Shown here: in pieces, positions 11,548-24,339 of the stretch
How positions within the stretch are numbered: position 1 is the first letter of the stretch
How the letters are laid out: every line of letters starts with the position of its first letter
From: Panicum virgatum
Lineage: Eukaryota > Streptophyta > Magnoliopsida > Poales > Poaceae
Length of the DNA stretch: 64,000 nucleotides
Direction of reading: 5' to 3'
Assembly (NCBI RefSeq): GCF_016808335.1
Contig: NC_053148.1
Coordinates: 2,547,001-2,611,000, forward strand
The notes under the pieces: generated by a model
The model's input: only the letters and a program-made list of their open reading frames with translations
The model's database searches: none
What the model was told of the DNA's origin: nothing
Translations under genes and position numbers: made by a program

Positions 11548-13916
11548 TAGTCCCTGTGTTGACCTCCTGCTCCTTGCCTGCAGCTGCGGCTGCAGCCACT
11601 CCCGCCGGCGTCGTTAAACAACCGTCCTGGCGCCGTCATGCCAAAACCAGACCCAAGATCTCGAGATAGAGGTTTCCTTTCCTTTCCCCTAGTGCCCAAT
11701 TAGGTGGTTTTCTAAAGAGTGAGATGCAGGCCCTTGAGTTAACCTCGATGGATAGGCGCATTGGCTTCAAGATAGGTGCAGAACTAGAGATAGAGTGGCA
11801 ATGCATGCATCGTGTCATCCTTTTTGTTGGTTGGCACGTCCGTCTGCAGGCACTAAGATAGATATTTTCACATCTTTTTTCCCCCTTGTTTTAACTTTCT
11901 TAGAAGTATACTGTGCTGGAGGTAGCAGGGCTTAGAGAAGCATATGTGTATTTCCTAACGTATATCTTGCTCAAAGATAGGGAAGTTTTAGATGCTAATA
12001 AGCTATTTTTAATAAAGAGTATGATGATGGAAAAGATCCACAGAGATAGATTGCGTGATAATGCACCCAATCTTAACCGAGCGTTAAAGATCCTTGGCTC
12101 TGCCACCAATATTTTTCACATGTCTATGCCACCAATGCGAACATATAGCACTACTAGGAGATACGAAATTTTGGATGCTTGGCTCTGCCTAAAGAGGTTT
12201 AGTTTACCTTAGAGATATAGATACACAAGTTAGCTATGAGATTATGTGGAGACAGAGTGGTGATACTTCCCAATGTTAATTAGGCACTCATTAACCACCC
12301 GTAATCATTTTTTTTGCTTGGCAAATCCATGCTGCGGAATGCCAAACAATACTATGAGAGATAGAGATTTTGTGGAATGCCAAATTGCCGATACAAACGT
12401 GCGTGAATTACGTTTGAAAATGACTCTAAGATAGGCAGATCGAATCGTTTTAGATCGAGATAGATATCTATAATTAGGATGCCATTATAAATATCTTTTC
12501 TAACTTCAAAGGACGCATGTTTCATAAGCAATTTTTCCTCGAATACATAGGAGAGCTACACATTTTTGTATTAAGAAGAAAGAGCTTGCAGAAGCTTACA
12601 AGAGTCTACAACGCACGGTCGTGTGGAACACGCCGGCAAAAACCCATAAGCAATTTAATATATCGTGTGAATCGATGTTCAATTCTCGCACCAATAATTA
12701 TTACTTTGGGATTTATTCTTTACATGAGAAAGAGAGATTGAATAACAAAGATCTCGGATATTGTTGCAGTTGTTCTTCAATTTGTTTAATACAGAGAAAT
12801 AGGGATGATCCATGTGAATAAGATACACGTAATAAGCTACAAAAAAACATGTTGGCGTGCTTGTTGACATAAGGAAAATATTGATATGGATTGTTGGTTC
12901 TAGAATCAACAGTCTTTGGTTGACAAAAAATATTGATAGGATAATCTGCCATGCTTGCCTGATGGAGATACTCAGACATGTGCTACTTTTTGATCAAGTA
13001 TGTTGACAAAAAAAAATCTAGTTCATGTGGGATAAAGTCTTTCTCCAAAGAACAAGCCTGATGAAGTTTCTTACCTGACCTCTAAGAAGAAACATAGTTT
13101 TATTTACTATGCGAAAGTCGTTGTCCCATGGATAAAAGGATAGACGCCGTGAGAACAATATTTGATGTTATGAATTTGACTTAGGAAATGACTTGATGGG
13201 TTAATGTCAATTGATTCCATCTATGTTCTCTTGTCATTCAGTTGATCATCCATATATAGAAAAAACATTTGTTGGCCCCCTTGCACCGCCCACAATGGTT
13301 GTTTTCATGCATGTGTTGATGTAACAATGTGCTGAAGTTGACAACAATTATTGGATGGCTTCCTATGTTCTGATCAGCATTTGCTCAAGAATGACCGTCA
13401 TAGCTTTCACCCTTTTCCCATAGATCCTAAGGAACCACTTCTGCACATTGTGATATATTTGCTAGCTTGTTTTTGACTTTTCTTCAGGTAGGTCTGTTTG
13501 TAGATACATAGAAAAATGAAGTTGAGAACAAAAATCTCATGTCTGCTTCACTAATAAAAAATTGTCGTGTCTGACTAGCTCATGGTCCACCATCACATAG
13601 ACCACACTAACATGGTCTGCATGAAAGTTTTTTTCAGGGCATTATATATAGTTTGTAGGGATTATTAGGGAAGTCGTCCTCCAGGGCTCAAAGGACTTTT
13701 GATTCGAGAAGTAAGCTCATGCAGAACAAAGTCCGAAGTCCGTACATGCAGGTGTGGACGACGACGAAGTACATCTGGTTAGTACGAGGGATACGGTCAG
13801 CAGAAAAGCTCATGATCCGAGCCTGGGGCTGATGAACAACCTGCAGATCGAGCATGCTTGATGCGCGCCACGGATGGAATCTAAACTATACATCATGAGG
13901 GACCGAGAGAGAAACC
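11548..13916. other. intergenic, AT-rich, nothing recognised
   Basis: No gene, tRNA-like fold or transposon end could be supported. Short frames here lack domains. Remnants of old repeats are likely but cannot be assigned. Confidence 0.4.
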
Positions 13917-13918
13917 TA

Positions 13919-14197
13919 CTCCATCCGTTTCAAATTATAAGTCATTTCAAAAAATTTGGAGAGTCAAAGTTTTTCAAATTTGACCAAATTTATATAACAA
14001 AATAATAACATTTATGATACCAATTAAGTATCATTAGATTCTTTGTTAGCTATATTTTCATAGTATACCTATATTTTCATAGTATACCTATTTGATGTCA
14101 TAAATCTTTGTATTTCTTTCTATAATTTTGGTCAAACTTTGAGATAGTTTGACTATCCAAGATTATTAGAATGACTTGTAATTTGGAATGGAGGGAG
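13919..14197. mobile_element. Stowaway MITE with internal 19-bp tandem duplication
   Basis: A 279 bp element begins CTCCATCCGTTTCAAATTA and ends TAATTTGGAATGGAGGGAG, flanked by TA on both sides (13917-13918 and 14198-14199). Inside it, the 19-mer TATATTTTCATAGTATACC occurs twice in tandem at 14051-14069 and 14070-14088. Confidence 0.92.
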
Positions 14198-14199
14198 TA

Positions 14200-15505
14200 G
14201 CTAGCATTGGGCCACTTGGTTAGCATCAAAAGCATGTGACTCCAGACAAAACACAACACAGTGATCTGACAGACATTGCGACGACACATCGGTACATGCA
14301 TTTTTCCAATGTTCTCCCAACAAGCATCTTCAGACAACAACATAATAATCTGTTGATGGGTCTGCTTTATCGATCCCACAGTAGTTAAAAATGGGCTCTT
14401 CTTCCCATGAAGCTGTCTGTCCTGGGAGTGGGAGGGCATAGGCTATTAGCTCATGCTTAGTACTAGAGCGCCATTGATGCGGCCATGGTCGTCCAGGACA
14501 AGCAGCTCGATCCAACAGGCCAGTAATCCCCGGCCACCTGCCGCCCTCACACGTACACGAGGAGGACGACGCACGCGTGCGTCCCAAAAATGGGCGAGCC
14601 AGCGCCCTGGCCGGGTATCACAAAACAAGCCACGCATGGGGTAGCGCGGCCCGCGCGCGCTGCAGCAGCTTGGGCGTGTCGTCGCCCGCGCCGCGCCCGC
14701 GCGCCCATGGCGGCCTGGCCGCGGCAGGCCGCCTCTCCCGGTGCCGTATCGGCAGGCGGCCGACCAGACCGCCAGAGGGGCCGGGCCGGCCGGCCGGCCG
14801 GCCGCGGGGACGTGCGCGGCGCAGGGCGACGCAGGCAGGCCGGCTGGGCGTCGTCGGACGCGATCGAAACAGTGGGTCGAACAGCGGCCGCGGCGGCCCG
14901 GACCCCTACCGCGGCGGCCAGCCGGCCGGCCGGCCGTCCAGGCCACTGCACGCGAAGTGACTGCAGGCAGGCTCCATGGATCGATCCGATCGATGGCTGC
15001 GTGTGCACGCCGCCTCGCTCAGCTTTGGAGCAGGCAGAGAGGCAGGCCGGCCAGCGTACAAGCGAGACGCGTGGCACCAGTTCGATCTGCATCCGGGCAT
15101 GGTCCTTGCTTGTGACGCAGACAGCAGATGTCGCCTCGTCTCGTCTCGTCTTCGTCTCGATCGGACTGGAGAGTGATCGCCTGGTCGATCGGCGTCGTCG
15201 TCGCGCGCGCGCGCACGGCATTGATGAGCTAGCGACGAAGCGTGTGGTGGTGTGATCTCTTGGATGGATCATCTCCGGCGGGCGGCGGCATACATGTACG
15301 GCTGGCCGGCGGCGCCTGCGGGCTCTGCCTGCCACGGCGAGGTCGTGCGCGATCATATCGACATGTAACTTCGGCCAGAAGCTGCGTGTTGCCTGCATAT
15401 TTGTCTGGACGCACGCACGCACACCGCGCCGGCCGGGCCTGCCATTCGTCGTGGCCTATCAGAGCTAGGCCCAGTCCGCGCTCCTGCTGTTGCGTGCAGC
15501 AGACC
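14200..15505. other. GC-rich intergenic, no gene supported
   Basis: Very GC-rich sequence with runs of GGCC (about 14785-14810 and 14920-14935). Long frames occur on both strands in several phases, which is what such composition gives by chance. None carries a domain. Confidence 0.45.
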
Positions 15506-15772
15506 AAGGGTGTGTTTAGATCCGTAAAATGATGGTAAAAAGAGTCACATCAGACACTGTAGCATACTATATCACTTTTCGTTTGTTTGTGGTAATTGTT
15601 GTTCTATCATGACCTAACTAGGCTCAAAAGATTCGCTTCGTCGTATACATCAAAACTATACAATTAGTTTTTTTATTTACATACATTTAATGCTCCATAC
15701 ATAAGACAAAAAATTTAATGTGATAGGTGAATAGTAAAGTTTGGAGAGAGAAATTTTGCAACTACACGGCCT
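15506..15772. mobile_element. MITE, GTGTTTAG family, copy 1
   Basis: A roughly 265 bp AT-rich element begins GTGTGTTTAGATCCGTAAAATG and ends AAATTTTGCAACTACACGGCC. Its interior (CACTGTAGCA, GTTTGTTTGTGGTAAT, CCTAACTAGGCTCAAAAGATT) matches, in the opposite orientation, the element at about 60536-60800. The target duplication is not clear, so the ends are approximate. Confidence 0.75.
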
Positions 15773-17015
15773 ATGAAGAACACGCGCGATCCATTGGCGA
15801 GCTGCACACGACGCCGCGCCCGGCCGTTGACTGCCGCTACCCATTACTTAATCTCCGCCCCCACCACTCCACTCGGATGCAGCACAGCGGTGGCCATGTC
15901 ATCGTGACGGCCGTGATGCAGGTGGCCGGCCGGCCGGCCGGGCCGGGCCGCTAGGTAGCCGGCGGTCGAAGGTGCCCGTCCACATCCGAATCCTGATCGA
16001 ACCCTCCGCCCGTCCGCCGGCGCGCTGCCGAGCTAGCTAGTTCACGGTTCGTTACACTGCACGGGTCGCCGTCCGCCCGCCGCCGGGCCGGGGGGGCCGG
16101 GCGCGCGCGTGGTCACTAGTTTAAGCCGGGGGCGCGACGCTGACGGGGGGACGGGCCAATCCGCGTGCGCGGGATTACGGGAAGGATCAGAGGGGGAGGT
16201 GGATCATGGGCGCGGCGCGGCGCGACGTGACGTCTCCACCGCCGCTGCCACCGCCCGCGGCCGCCGGCCCCGCGTCAGGTTGGTTGACGAAGACGAGCGG
16301 CGCACCATACGCGGCCGGCCACGCCTAGGCGCGCGGCGACCCCCGAACACCGGGGCTCTAGCTGCTGTGCTGGGCTCGTCTTGGTCTCGGCGGCCGCGGG
16401 GCGTACGTGCCGACAACGCCCGCGGGCGCGGGGTGGTGAGGCTGAGCCACCTCAGGGTCGTGTCTCTGTCGTCTCTTGGGTGGGTGCTGGAGCCGATGGC
16501 GCCCAGGGCATGGCGACCGAATCTTTGACGCGATCAGGCGGGCAGGCAGGCGTTCCGGGACGACGGCACGACGCGGCTCCCACTGCTCGGCGCGGCGCGC
16601 TGCGTGGTCGCCGACGGACAATACAAGCTCATCACGACGATGCATTCACGTACGATGCGATTGCAGCCGGGAAATAGGTTACGCGCTCACAAGCGTCTGT
16701 CTCCACTCTAACAAACGGGTGTGCGACGGTTAATACTACTAGTATTTTATACTCTAGATGTAGCTAATTCATGGGCAAACTTTTAGTGATAACTACTCCA
16801 CACGATTACTGACATTCTTTTACTTAGCGTGATTCAATGCTGAGGAGAACAGAATGTCCGTATCAGGGAGCTTAAAATTAAAATCATCACAGTACTAATA
16901 TTCACATATGTACCAAATTGCCCTTCAGATGGGGCAGTGCACAATTTCAGTAGCATAGTTGTTGGTTTGCGGCACACGTTGGAGTACCTGCATAAGCCTC
17001 AGCTCTAATTAGCTA
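15773..17015. other. intergenic, GC-rich then AT-rich, no gene supported
   Basis: From 15773 to about 16660 the sequence is GC-rich with GGCCGG runs and non-coding-looking frames on both strands. From 16660 it turns AT-rich. No domain, RNA gene or transposon end was recognised. Confidence 0.4.
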
Positions 17016-18070
17016 CCGCATTGTTTCTTCTAAACTACACTAAATACAAAATTAAATTGACTATTGTGCCAGCTCTATTACAGAGAATAAAAATGCTTTG
17101 GTTCCTGCCTTCTTGCTGTTAGCCACCAGTCGACCAATGCAGTGACCCATTGTATTTCCTAAAGGATTATTGTTGCCCATTTGAAATGGAAGGAGCATTT
17201 GATATATCCAAGGCATGATGTCAGCCACTTTCCCTACCCTGCTTATGACCTCCTTTTTTATCATTCGTGTTTACCACGATCGTTGTCTTGCTGCAGCGGC
17301 CATTTGTGTTCACATTCTTTAGTCACCTGCAAGGCTGGAAGTCAACATGTAGCAGTTATGAACTCTTGATGCGGCCTGTTAAGGATTATTAGGCATTTGG
17401 AATTTGAATAGTTACAGAATTAAGCCCCAAAATTACACAGAGAAAATTAAAAACATATACAAGCATCCTCTAGTTCAAGTTACAGAATTAAGCCCCATAA
17501 CTATATAGAGAAAATCAAAACGTACAAGCATTTGCAAGAGGAAACGAAAACACGTATAATAATCAGAAGTAAGGCTCTAGGATGAGAACCGAGGACGAGC
17601 AATGAGTAGCAGGAGGTAGATGACGGTGTGTATGAGCATGTCATGTGGCCGCCACTCTGCGTGGTCTCATCGCGGAGCAACTGCTGCTGGAAAGTGTGGT
17701 GCCCGTGGCCACTGATGATACAGGGATGTGAAAATTGCACAGGAGTGAATGAAATTCGGGTAGAGATTTGGGGAGGGCGATGATGAACCCTGGCACCCAA
17801 GAGCAGAGTATGTTCTATTTCTTTCAGCAACCCAAGAACCTTGGGCCCCGGTCGTCGCATTGCCGTGTGAGCGGAAGAGGAAGAGGAGGCTAAAGAAGCG
17901 ATATGAGCGCACCCCTGCCTCCTTGGGCACCGCTGCCAATGTGAGAATGACCTGGGCGATCCTGACCGTGAGATATGAATGAGTAAGAGGAAGAGGAGAG
18001 GAGGCTAAGTAAGAAGTGATGTGAGCAGTTGATAGTGAGGATGGAAGATTTCTATGCGAACGGGTTAGGG
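17016..18070. repeat. repeat copy A (uninterrupted) of a roughly 1 kb unit
   Basis: This segment is matched almost base for base by three separated pieces further on: 21701-22122, 27312-27635 and 28200-28430. It contains two diverged tandem sub-units of about 65 bp, both starting GTTACAGAATTAAGCCCC (about 17411 and 17480). A minus-strand frame (about 17061-17264) is similar in both copies, but it has no recognisable domain, so I do not call it a gene. Whether the unit is a tandem duplication or two members of a dispersed repeat family is not known. It is valuable as the empty-site version of the two insertions in copy B. Confidence 0.85.
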
Positions 18071-19849
18071 GTCACCAAGATGACATCATCTCTCAGCAAG
18101 GGTATAACATAGGTGGGTGGGTGTATATAAAAATACTTTCTGCACTCACTTGTAGCTACTTCCACGTGACGTGTATATATCTTGTTTGGATTCCTATAAT
18201 TTGAATATGGAATTCGATCCATTTCCAGGTCTACTTGTAATGCTCCATATGACTGGAGACTTAGATCATTACATGCTGATGAAATCAGCAACAACAAAGG
18301 AAAACCCTTTACATGCAGGAAGATAGAGAAAGCAACAAACAAAACTGCACATAACATATAGAAAACAGAGAGTTACATAAGACATGCATGATTAGTCAAG
18401 ATGTCAACATGTCATCTAGAGTTGTAGCCTTACAAGGAGCATGGTTAGACTGGATGGATGTCAACAGTAAGGTCCTGGCATTTACACTTTTACAGTGGTA
18501 TATGTCAACTTACACTGACTACATTCCGACATCGGTAGTATGAAGATAGCGAACGTGGTCCAAATAAACGCTGCCGAAACCCGATGAATACCACTTTGCC
18601 CCGTAGCTATTTAGAAAAACAAGATAAGATCTTCCAGCTCGCTAGGCATTAACCCCCCCCCCCACAATTGGCCTACCCTCCTTAATTAGCTTCTGTATCT
18701 GACTAAATCTTAGATTTTGCCTATTTTGGTAGCCTTTGATCCTGTACTTCGACCCTCTCACACCCTTCCCACGGGTAAGGCTCCTTTTTTCGAAAAATTT
18801 GAGTCCCTCTTTTACGAGTATGTGTCTCATTCTTTTTAGATTTCATTTCCGCTGTTGATGTAAGCGTGTAAAACATGCACGTCTCTCTTTGGCCTTGGTC
18901 CCTCAATGGTAGCAGTTCCGGCCCCTCTAGCAAACTATCGTGACGGCCCCTCTAAAGTCTAGACCTTATATAAAATCTTATAATATATACTATTTTTTAT
19001 AAAGCAAAAAATAAATATACTGATACTTTTAAATTTAATGTTGGGAACTGAGGTGGCTCCAATACCCACTAAGCTGAGGATCTACAACTAGACACACCAA
19101 CTCACTATAGAGTCAATTAGTTTTTTCAATTTCTAGCTACTTAGTGTATATGGTCGTTTCGACGGCAAAGCCGCTTTCTTACTTCTGGGTGGCAGAACCT
19201 ACCAACAAATTAAGTTGGCTTTCGGAAGGTAAAGCCTTTCTACGATAAAACCCAGACCCTTTGTGACCCCGGGTGGCAGAGCCAGCCTATAATAGATCAC
19301 AATGTATACACTAAGTATTTAGAAACTAGGAAATTAACACTTACAAAATATTTACTTTATTACAACACATAGTATTACATAAGAGTACACAACACACCCT
19401 CTCTTTGTGGCTTTACTAACACTCACCCTACTCATCTACCATACACTTAGATAGTTGGCATGGCAAGGAGGGAGTACTCTATTTATAGGCCAAGGCGGAT
19501 CATAGGGTGATGACACGTGTCCCCCTTCTAGAGAATTCTGAAATATTACAAGATTTTCTAATTTATTTATTACTAATTCTAGAGTACTCCATGAAAATAT
19601 CTTCTTATTGCTTTGTGGAGAATATTCTAAAAAGTTGCCTTGCATTATTGTAACATTTAACATGTTTGATAATTATCGGGAAACATTGTAGATTAAAACC
19701 ATAGTTTATTTGTACTTCTAAAGTTAATTTGATTACCATATATTTGCACTCCATAATATCCATTGGCTCCCAAAAAGATACTTCTTCTGGCGTTTTTTTA
19801 ATGTAAAATCATCAAGACAGTATTGAGATCAATAGTGTCTGATATAGCC
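18071..19849. other. intergenic, unassigned
   Basis: AT-rich sequence with a C run near 18655 and two spaced GGGTGGCAGA motifs at about 19190 and 19265. It may contain eroded retroelement DNA, but no ends or domains can be shown. Confidence 0.35.
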
Positions 19850-21363
19850 TGTAACGAACATGGCCCCATTTAGGCCATTTCGAGTGATTTTGGTGATCGA
19901 GCGACAACACAATTAATGAGACTAACGAGTTTGCGAGATCATATTTGTAGAATTTTTTAGGTCCCTTGGATGAAGTCCAAACCATATCCGAGACGTCCAA
20001 ACCACCGTCGAGATGTCCAAACCACCGTCGAGACACTTAGGTCGCAGGGAAAAAGCAAAGACGAGTTGGACAAGTGCAAAGAGGAAACAAGATTTTCGGT
20101 ACCACTGGAATATTCGATGGGCCGTCAGACTAACTGATGCCCCCCCGGCCGGACCATCCGACCCACTAGGACCGAACTAATTCTGACTACTGCTGAAAAT
20201 TCAAGTGTGACCGGATGATCCGACGCATATATTCAAGAGCCGTCGGACTAATGGTCGGAGTATATTTCAGAGAGCATGTTTCTCAGGATTTGAAAAACTC
20301 TTCAGGACCCGATGATCCGACGCCCCCATTGGAGCATGGCATCGGAGTAATGACATCAGCATTGCCAGGAAGCGGAGTTGGAAGTCTTCACCACCGGAAG
20401 ACCCGACGCGCCGTCAGAGCAATGCGTCGGAAGATCTGACGACCTTCACATCCGCTGTCAGACCCAACGATCACTATTCTGGCGCAGTGTGACCGGATGA
20501 TCCGACGCCCTCCCACCGGATGATCCGATGCCTACGCAGAAAAAGGCATAACGGCTCCAAATGGCTAGTTCGACTTGGTGGGCTATTTAAGCGCCTCATC
20601 CCGGCTATTTTGAAGTTGCTAGAGTTCAGAGAAGTCCCACACACATCCAAAAACACCTCCAGGCCAACCAAAGTGCTTAGTGATCAAATTCTTAGGTTTA
20701 GCACAAGCTTTATTAGTGAGAGTGCTAGGCTAGCTCAAGTTTGAGTGTGAGAGCAACTTTGTGTGCCTTGTGTGCTGTGCTTGAGAGCTGCTCAAGCTTG
20801 TACTCAGTGTGCCGGCCATCCTTGGAGTCTTGGTGGCTCGCCGGCAACGTCAACAACCCTCCGGCTTGGTGTGGAGCGGCGACGACACTCTTTGTACGGG
20901 AGACGTGGAGACTCTCACCCTTCTTTGGTGAAACTCCTTAGTGGAAAGCGGGATCTAAGTGGACGTGATTGTGTTTACGGAAGAGACTTGATTGTCGAAA
21001 GTAATACTCTTTGTGAGTGCTTCAATAATGTGGATGTAGGTGTGCCTTTGTGGCTAACCGAATCACGAGATTTCGTGTCAAAGAGTTTGCTTCCTCTCAT
21101 CCCTACTTTAAACTTCCACATTTACTTATTGCAATATTTGTGTGCTTTTGTTTTTCATAGATTAGTTTCTTGATAGGATTGTCTATAGGTTACAAAATTT
21201 GTTTTGGGATGAGGGTTTCACACTAGTTGAACCGGAATTGCACATTTAGATAATATGTTTTAGTTTAAATATTGTGCAAACTAGTTGAAGCCTTAGGTTA
21301 AGATTTTAAATTGTCTAATTCACACCCTCTTCCTCTTAGAGTACGAGCACTCCATTCCTTTCA
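19850..21363. repeat. LTR-like remnant with repeated GGATGATCCGACGC motifs
   Basis: The segment begins TGTAACGAACATGG and ends CACCCTCTTCCTC...CCTTTCA, a layout like a long retrotransposon LTR. It contains a diverged short motif, roughly ACCGGATGATCCGACGC, at about 20212, 20308, 20490 and 20516, with weaker copies between. It also has a tandem 20-mer (GTCCAAACCACCGTCGAGA type) at about 19995-20035. No matching 5-bp target duplication or primer-binding site was found, so it is probably an eroded solo LTR of unassigned family. Confidence 0.5.
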
Positions 21364-21700
21364 TAACTTTTTTGATGTTCCACATTGCAAAGCCATTTAA
21401 TCTTTCTTGTGACATAGTTAATGCCAAAGAGTTGTTTCACAGTCCTGATTCTATCGCCGATCTGCTTGTGGTTGGCAAATCGCCCTTGCAGGAGAGGATG
21501 GTTCGTGTAGTATCGCCCGTCCTCGTCGAGAAAGACCCTAATAACTGGGTTGCAGCCGAGTGCCCTTGACCTGGCGATGGGAGGCATGCATCGCCGGCTG
21601 GCAGCGCCTAGGATTATGAGTGCCCCCGAGCGAACCATGTTTTAGGGCCCCTTAAGCTAAATAATATTTTTATAATATGATAAAATAGATAATCTCCTAC
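21364..21700. other. intergenic, unassigned
   Basis: Short AT-moderate stretch between the LTR-like remnant and repeat copy B. A minus-strand frame is open over about 21336-21638, but no domain is recognised. Confidence 0.35.
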
Positions 21701-22122
21701 TGCCGCATTGTTTCTTCTGAACTACACAATACAAATAGAAACTGACTACTGTGCCAAGTCCATTACAGAGAATAAAATGCTTTGGTTCCTGCTTTAATTT
21801 CTTGCTGGTAGTCACCAGTCGACCAATGCAGTGACCCATTGTATTTTCTAAAGGATTATTGTTGCCCATTTGAAATGGAAGGAGCATTTGATATATCCAA
21901 GGCATGATGTCAGCCACTTTCCCTACCCTGCTTATGACCTCCTTTTTCTCATCCGTGTTTACCACGATCGTTGTCTTGCTGCAGCGGTCATTTGTGTTCA
22001 CATTCTTTAGTCACCTGCAAGGCTGGAAGTCAACATGTAGCAGTTATGAACTCTTGATGCGGCCTGTTAAGGATTATTAGGCATTTGGAATTTGAATAGT
22101 TACAGAGTTATGCCCCCAAAAA
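21701..22122. repeat. repeat copy B, part 1
   Basis: Matches copy A from about 17016 to 17425 with only scattered changes. It stops abruptly at ATGCCCCCAAAAA followed by a T run, where the inserted 5.2 kb block begins. The match resumes at 27312. Confidence 0.88.
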
Positions 22123-24235
22123 TTTTTTTTGAAAAGTTTGCGGGAGCACCGCTTTGTCATTTAAGATGAGAGAAGAAGCAAATTACAGAATTCTTGGGCA
22201 TGTACAAAAGTTCAGACAGCTGCTGTCTGTTTATCACACACAGACAGTTAAACAGACAGCTTGTACAACGGGTTGTCTGTTTAGCTGTCTGCTAGGTATT
22301 TAATTCACTCTTTGACATATGAATCATGGTGATCTAGTGCATAATATGATCTTTGTAGCCATTATGTTGCATACATGGGAGAATACACAATATATCAAAT
22401 AATTCGAATGACTCTTAAAATAATTATGTATATAATATATATTTATATTGATAGCAATACATGACATGATATAATAATAAAGTCATCGCCCTCGTGGGAC
22501 ATGCTGCTCTAATTTTCTCTTCGCCCATAACAATGCCATATGTGCTCTAATTCACATACATATGCAGTAACACAAATGCAGATAACATTCATGGGTTCAA
22601 AATGAGTTCCTCCGAGTCATCTTTCCAAATTTCCCAAGAGATAGTTGATAGTGAGAGAGAAGAGTTATACTTGTTTCTGACTTTCCATAGTAAAGTCTGA
22701 ATTTAAAAGAAAGTACACAAGTTTACTATGTTATCCTCAACTGGTTGTACAGCTCCTTCTCATCTGAAATTCTTGATATTGTGATGCAGAAAGCTCAACA
22801 ACCAAGACCATTTAGTTTGGATCAACATCAAGATTCAAGAATCTCTACCAAAACAATAAGAAAAGTTGATTCAGACTAAACTGAACGAACACAGTCAAAA
22901 TTCCTTATGGAAGTTGCTGTATTCTGGACATTTTTTTCGCAGCCCTTATCATGTACTACCGACTAAGCAAGCATGCTAGTTTCTTGCAGAGTAGCAGTGT
23001 CTCTTTTGGGCAAAGGTACACCATTCTCTCACTGCACACAGAAAAACGAATGCAACGCATCATGCATGCCCGCATCTTGTATTCAAGTCAATGCAGTAAA
23101 CGCTGACATATTACTGAACCTTCAGAACAACATATCTGAAAGAACCAAAGTGGCAGCCTGAACAAACTAAACACCTCCATCTTGCACCTCTTCTTTCGGA
23201 AGTCAGCTATAACCGTGTACGATGTCACATTACAGCCTACCAATTAAAGCAATCACATAAAAAGGATGACAAATCATCTCATGCCATAATGGAAATTATC
23301 TCAACTGTTTTACAGCCTAAACTGACGTGGGATGAGTCGGTTAAGAGAGACCTTGAGAATTGGAATATTTCTAAAAAAATAGCTTTGGATAGGAACGCTT
23401 GGAGACTAGCTATGAATGTGCCTGAACCTTAAACTTATTTTTTTCGGGTTTCATCTCCAGCCTACCCAACTTGCTTGGGAAAAAAACTATGTTGTTGTTG
23501 CTGCTGCTTTACAGCCTAACCAAAAATTAGGGTATGGGTATTTGTCCAAAATTCGGAGATTGAATGAACACAGTCAAAATTCTCGACTGAAGTTGCTCGA
23601 TTCAGTGAAAGTTCAGACTAGCGTACCAGTATTGTTCAGCTAAACCTGTACTCCAGTATTGTAGGCGACCGGAGGTGCTTGTGGTTTCGTTTTGCCGTTG
23701 AAGCCTAGGCGCTCGTGAAGGCGGCCGTCTCCGGCGGCGGGCAGATCCACATCATGGCCGGAGTTGGGGAGTCGTTGAAGTCTGGGCGCAGGATGCTCGT
23801 CTACTACGGACGACAGTCTCCGGCAGCGGGGACGCGCTGTGCGGGTCGGCCGCGGCCAGATGCCCCCTGGCCGGAGCTGGGGAGAGGGAGAGCCGGAAGC
23901 GCGTGCACATTGCTACCTACTGCCTCCGTTGCAGGCCGTGGGAGAAGCGACACGGTAGTGGACGGTGGTGGCGCGGCGAGGACGGGGCAGCGCGGGACGG
24001 GGACGGGGACGGGGCGGTGCACGGCGAGGATTTTTCAGGGGAAGAGGGCACGCACCTTTGGCGCCAAACGATTCCCCGCGCGCTCACCGGATCCTCGCCG
24101 CCGTCGCCGAGCCACAGCGCTCCGTACAACGCTCGTGCTCCTCGTCGACTCGTCTCGGACCACGCGCGCAAGCCGGCGACGAACGAGATGACGACCCTGC
24201 TCTCTCTCCTCAATAATTGCCAGCCACGAGGGGGG
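22123..24235. mobile_element. left part of the 5.2 kb inserted block: antisense LINE 3' tail plus unassigned DNA
   Basis: The block opens with T8 and then GAAAAGTTTGCGGGAGCACC, which resembles the antisense 3' terminus and poly(A) tail of plant LINEs. Next come several ACAGACAGC/GCTGTCTGT inverted motifs (22210-22300), AT-rich DNA, and from about 23690 to 24220 a GC-rich stretch with frames on both strands but no domain. It is unclear whether the 2.1 kb is a long 3' UTR, a nested insertion, or sequence carried along by the LINE. Confidence 0.5.
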
Positions 24236-24339
24236 TTTTCGCAAAAAAAATCTGCATGTCGACGGGGTCGACTGTCCGTTGTACATGCCAGCGTAATATT
24301 ACATGGAATAAAACAAACTCAAACACTGCAACAAGACAA

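Noticed and set aside
14446..15422. Long minus and plus frames (up to 290 codons)
   Set aside because: Composition artefact in GGCC-rich DNA. No domain, no conserved start context, and mutually exclusive frames.
14780..15955. Runs of GGCCGGCC as a regulatory or palindromic signal
   Set aside because: They occur repeatedly in very GC-rich DNA and have no consistent spacing or context.
17667..17939. Frame reading AAVPKEAGVRSY in both repeat copies as a gene start
   Set aside because: It begins at TTG rather than ATG, and the two copies diverge within a few residues downstream.
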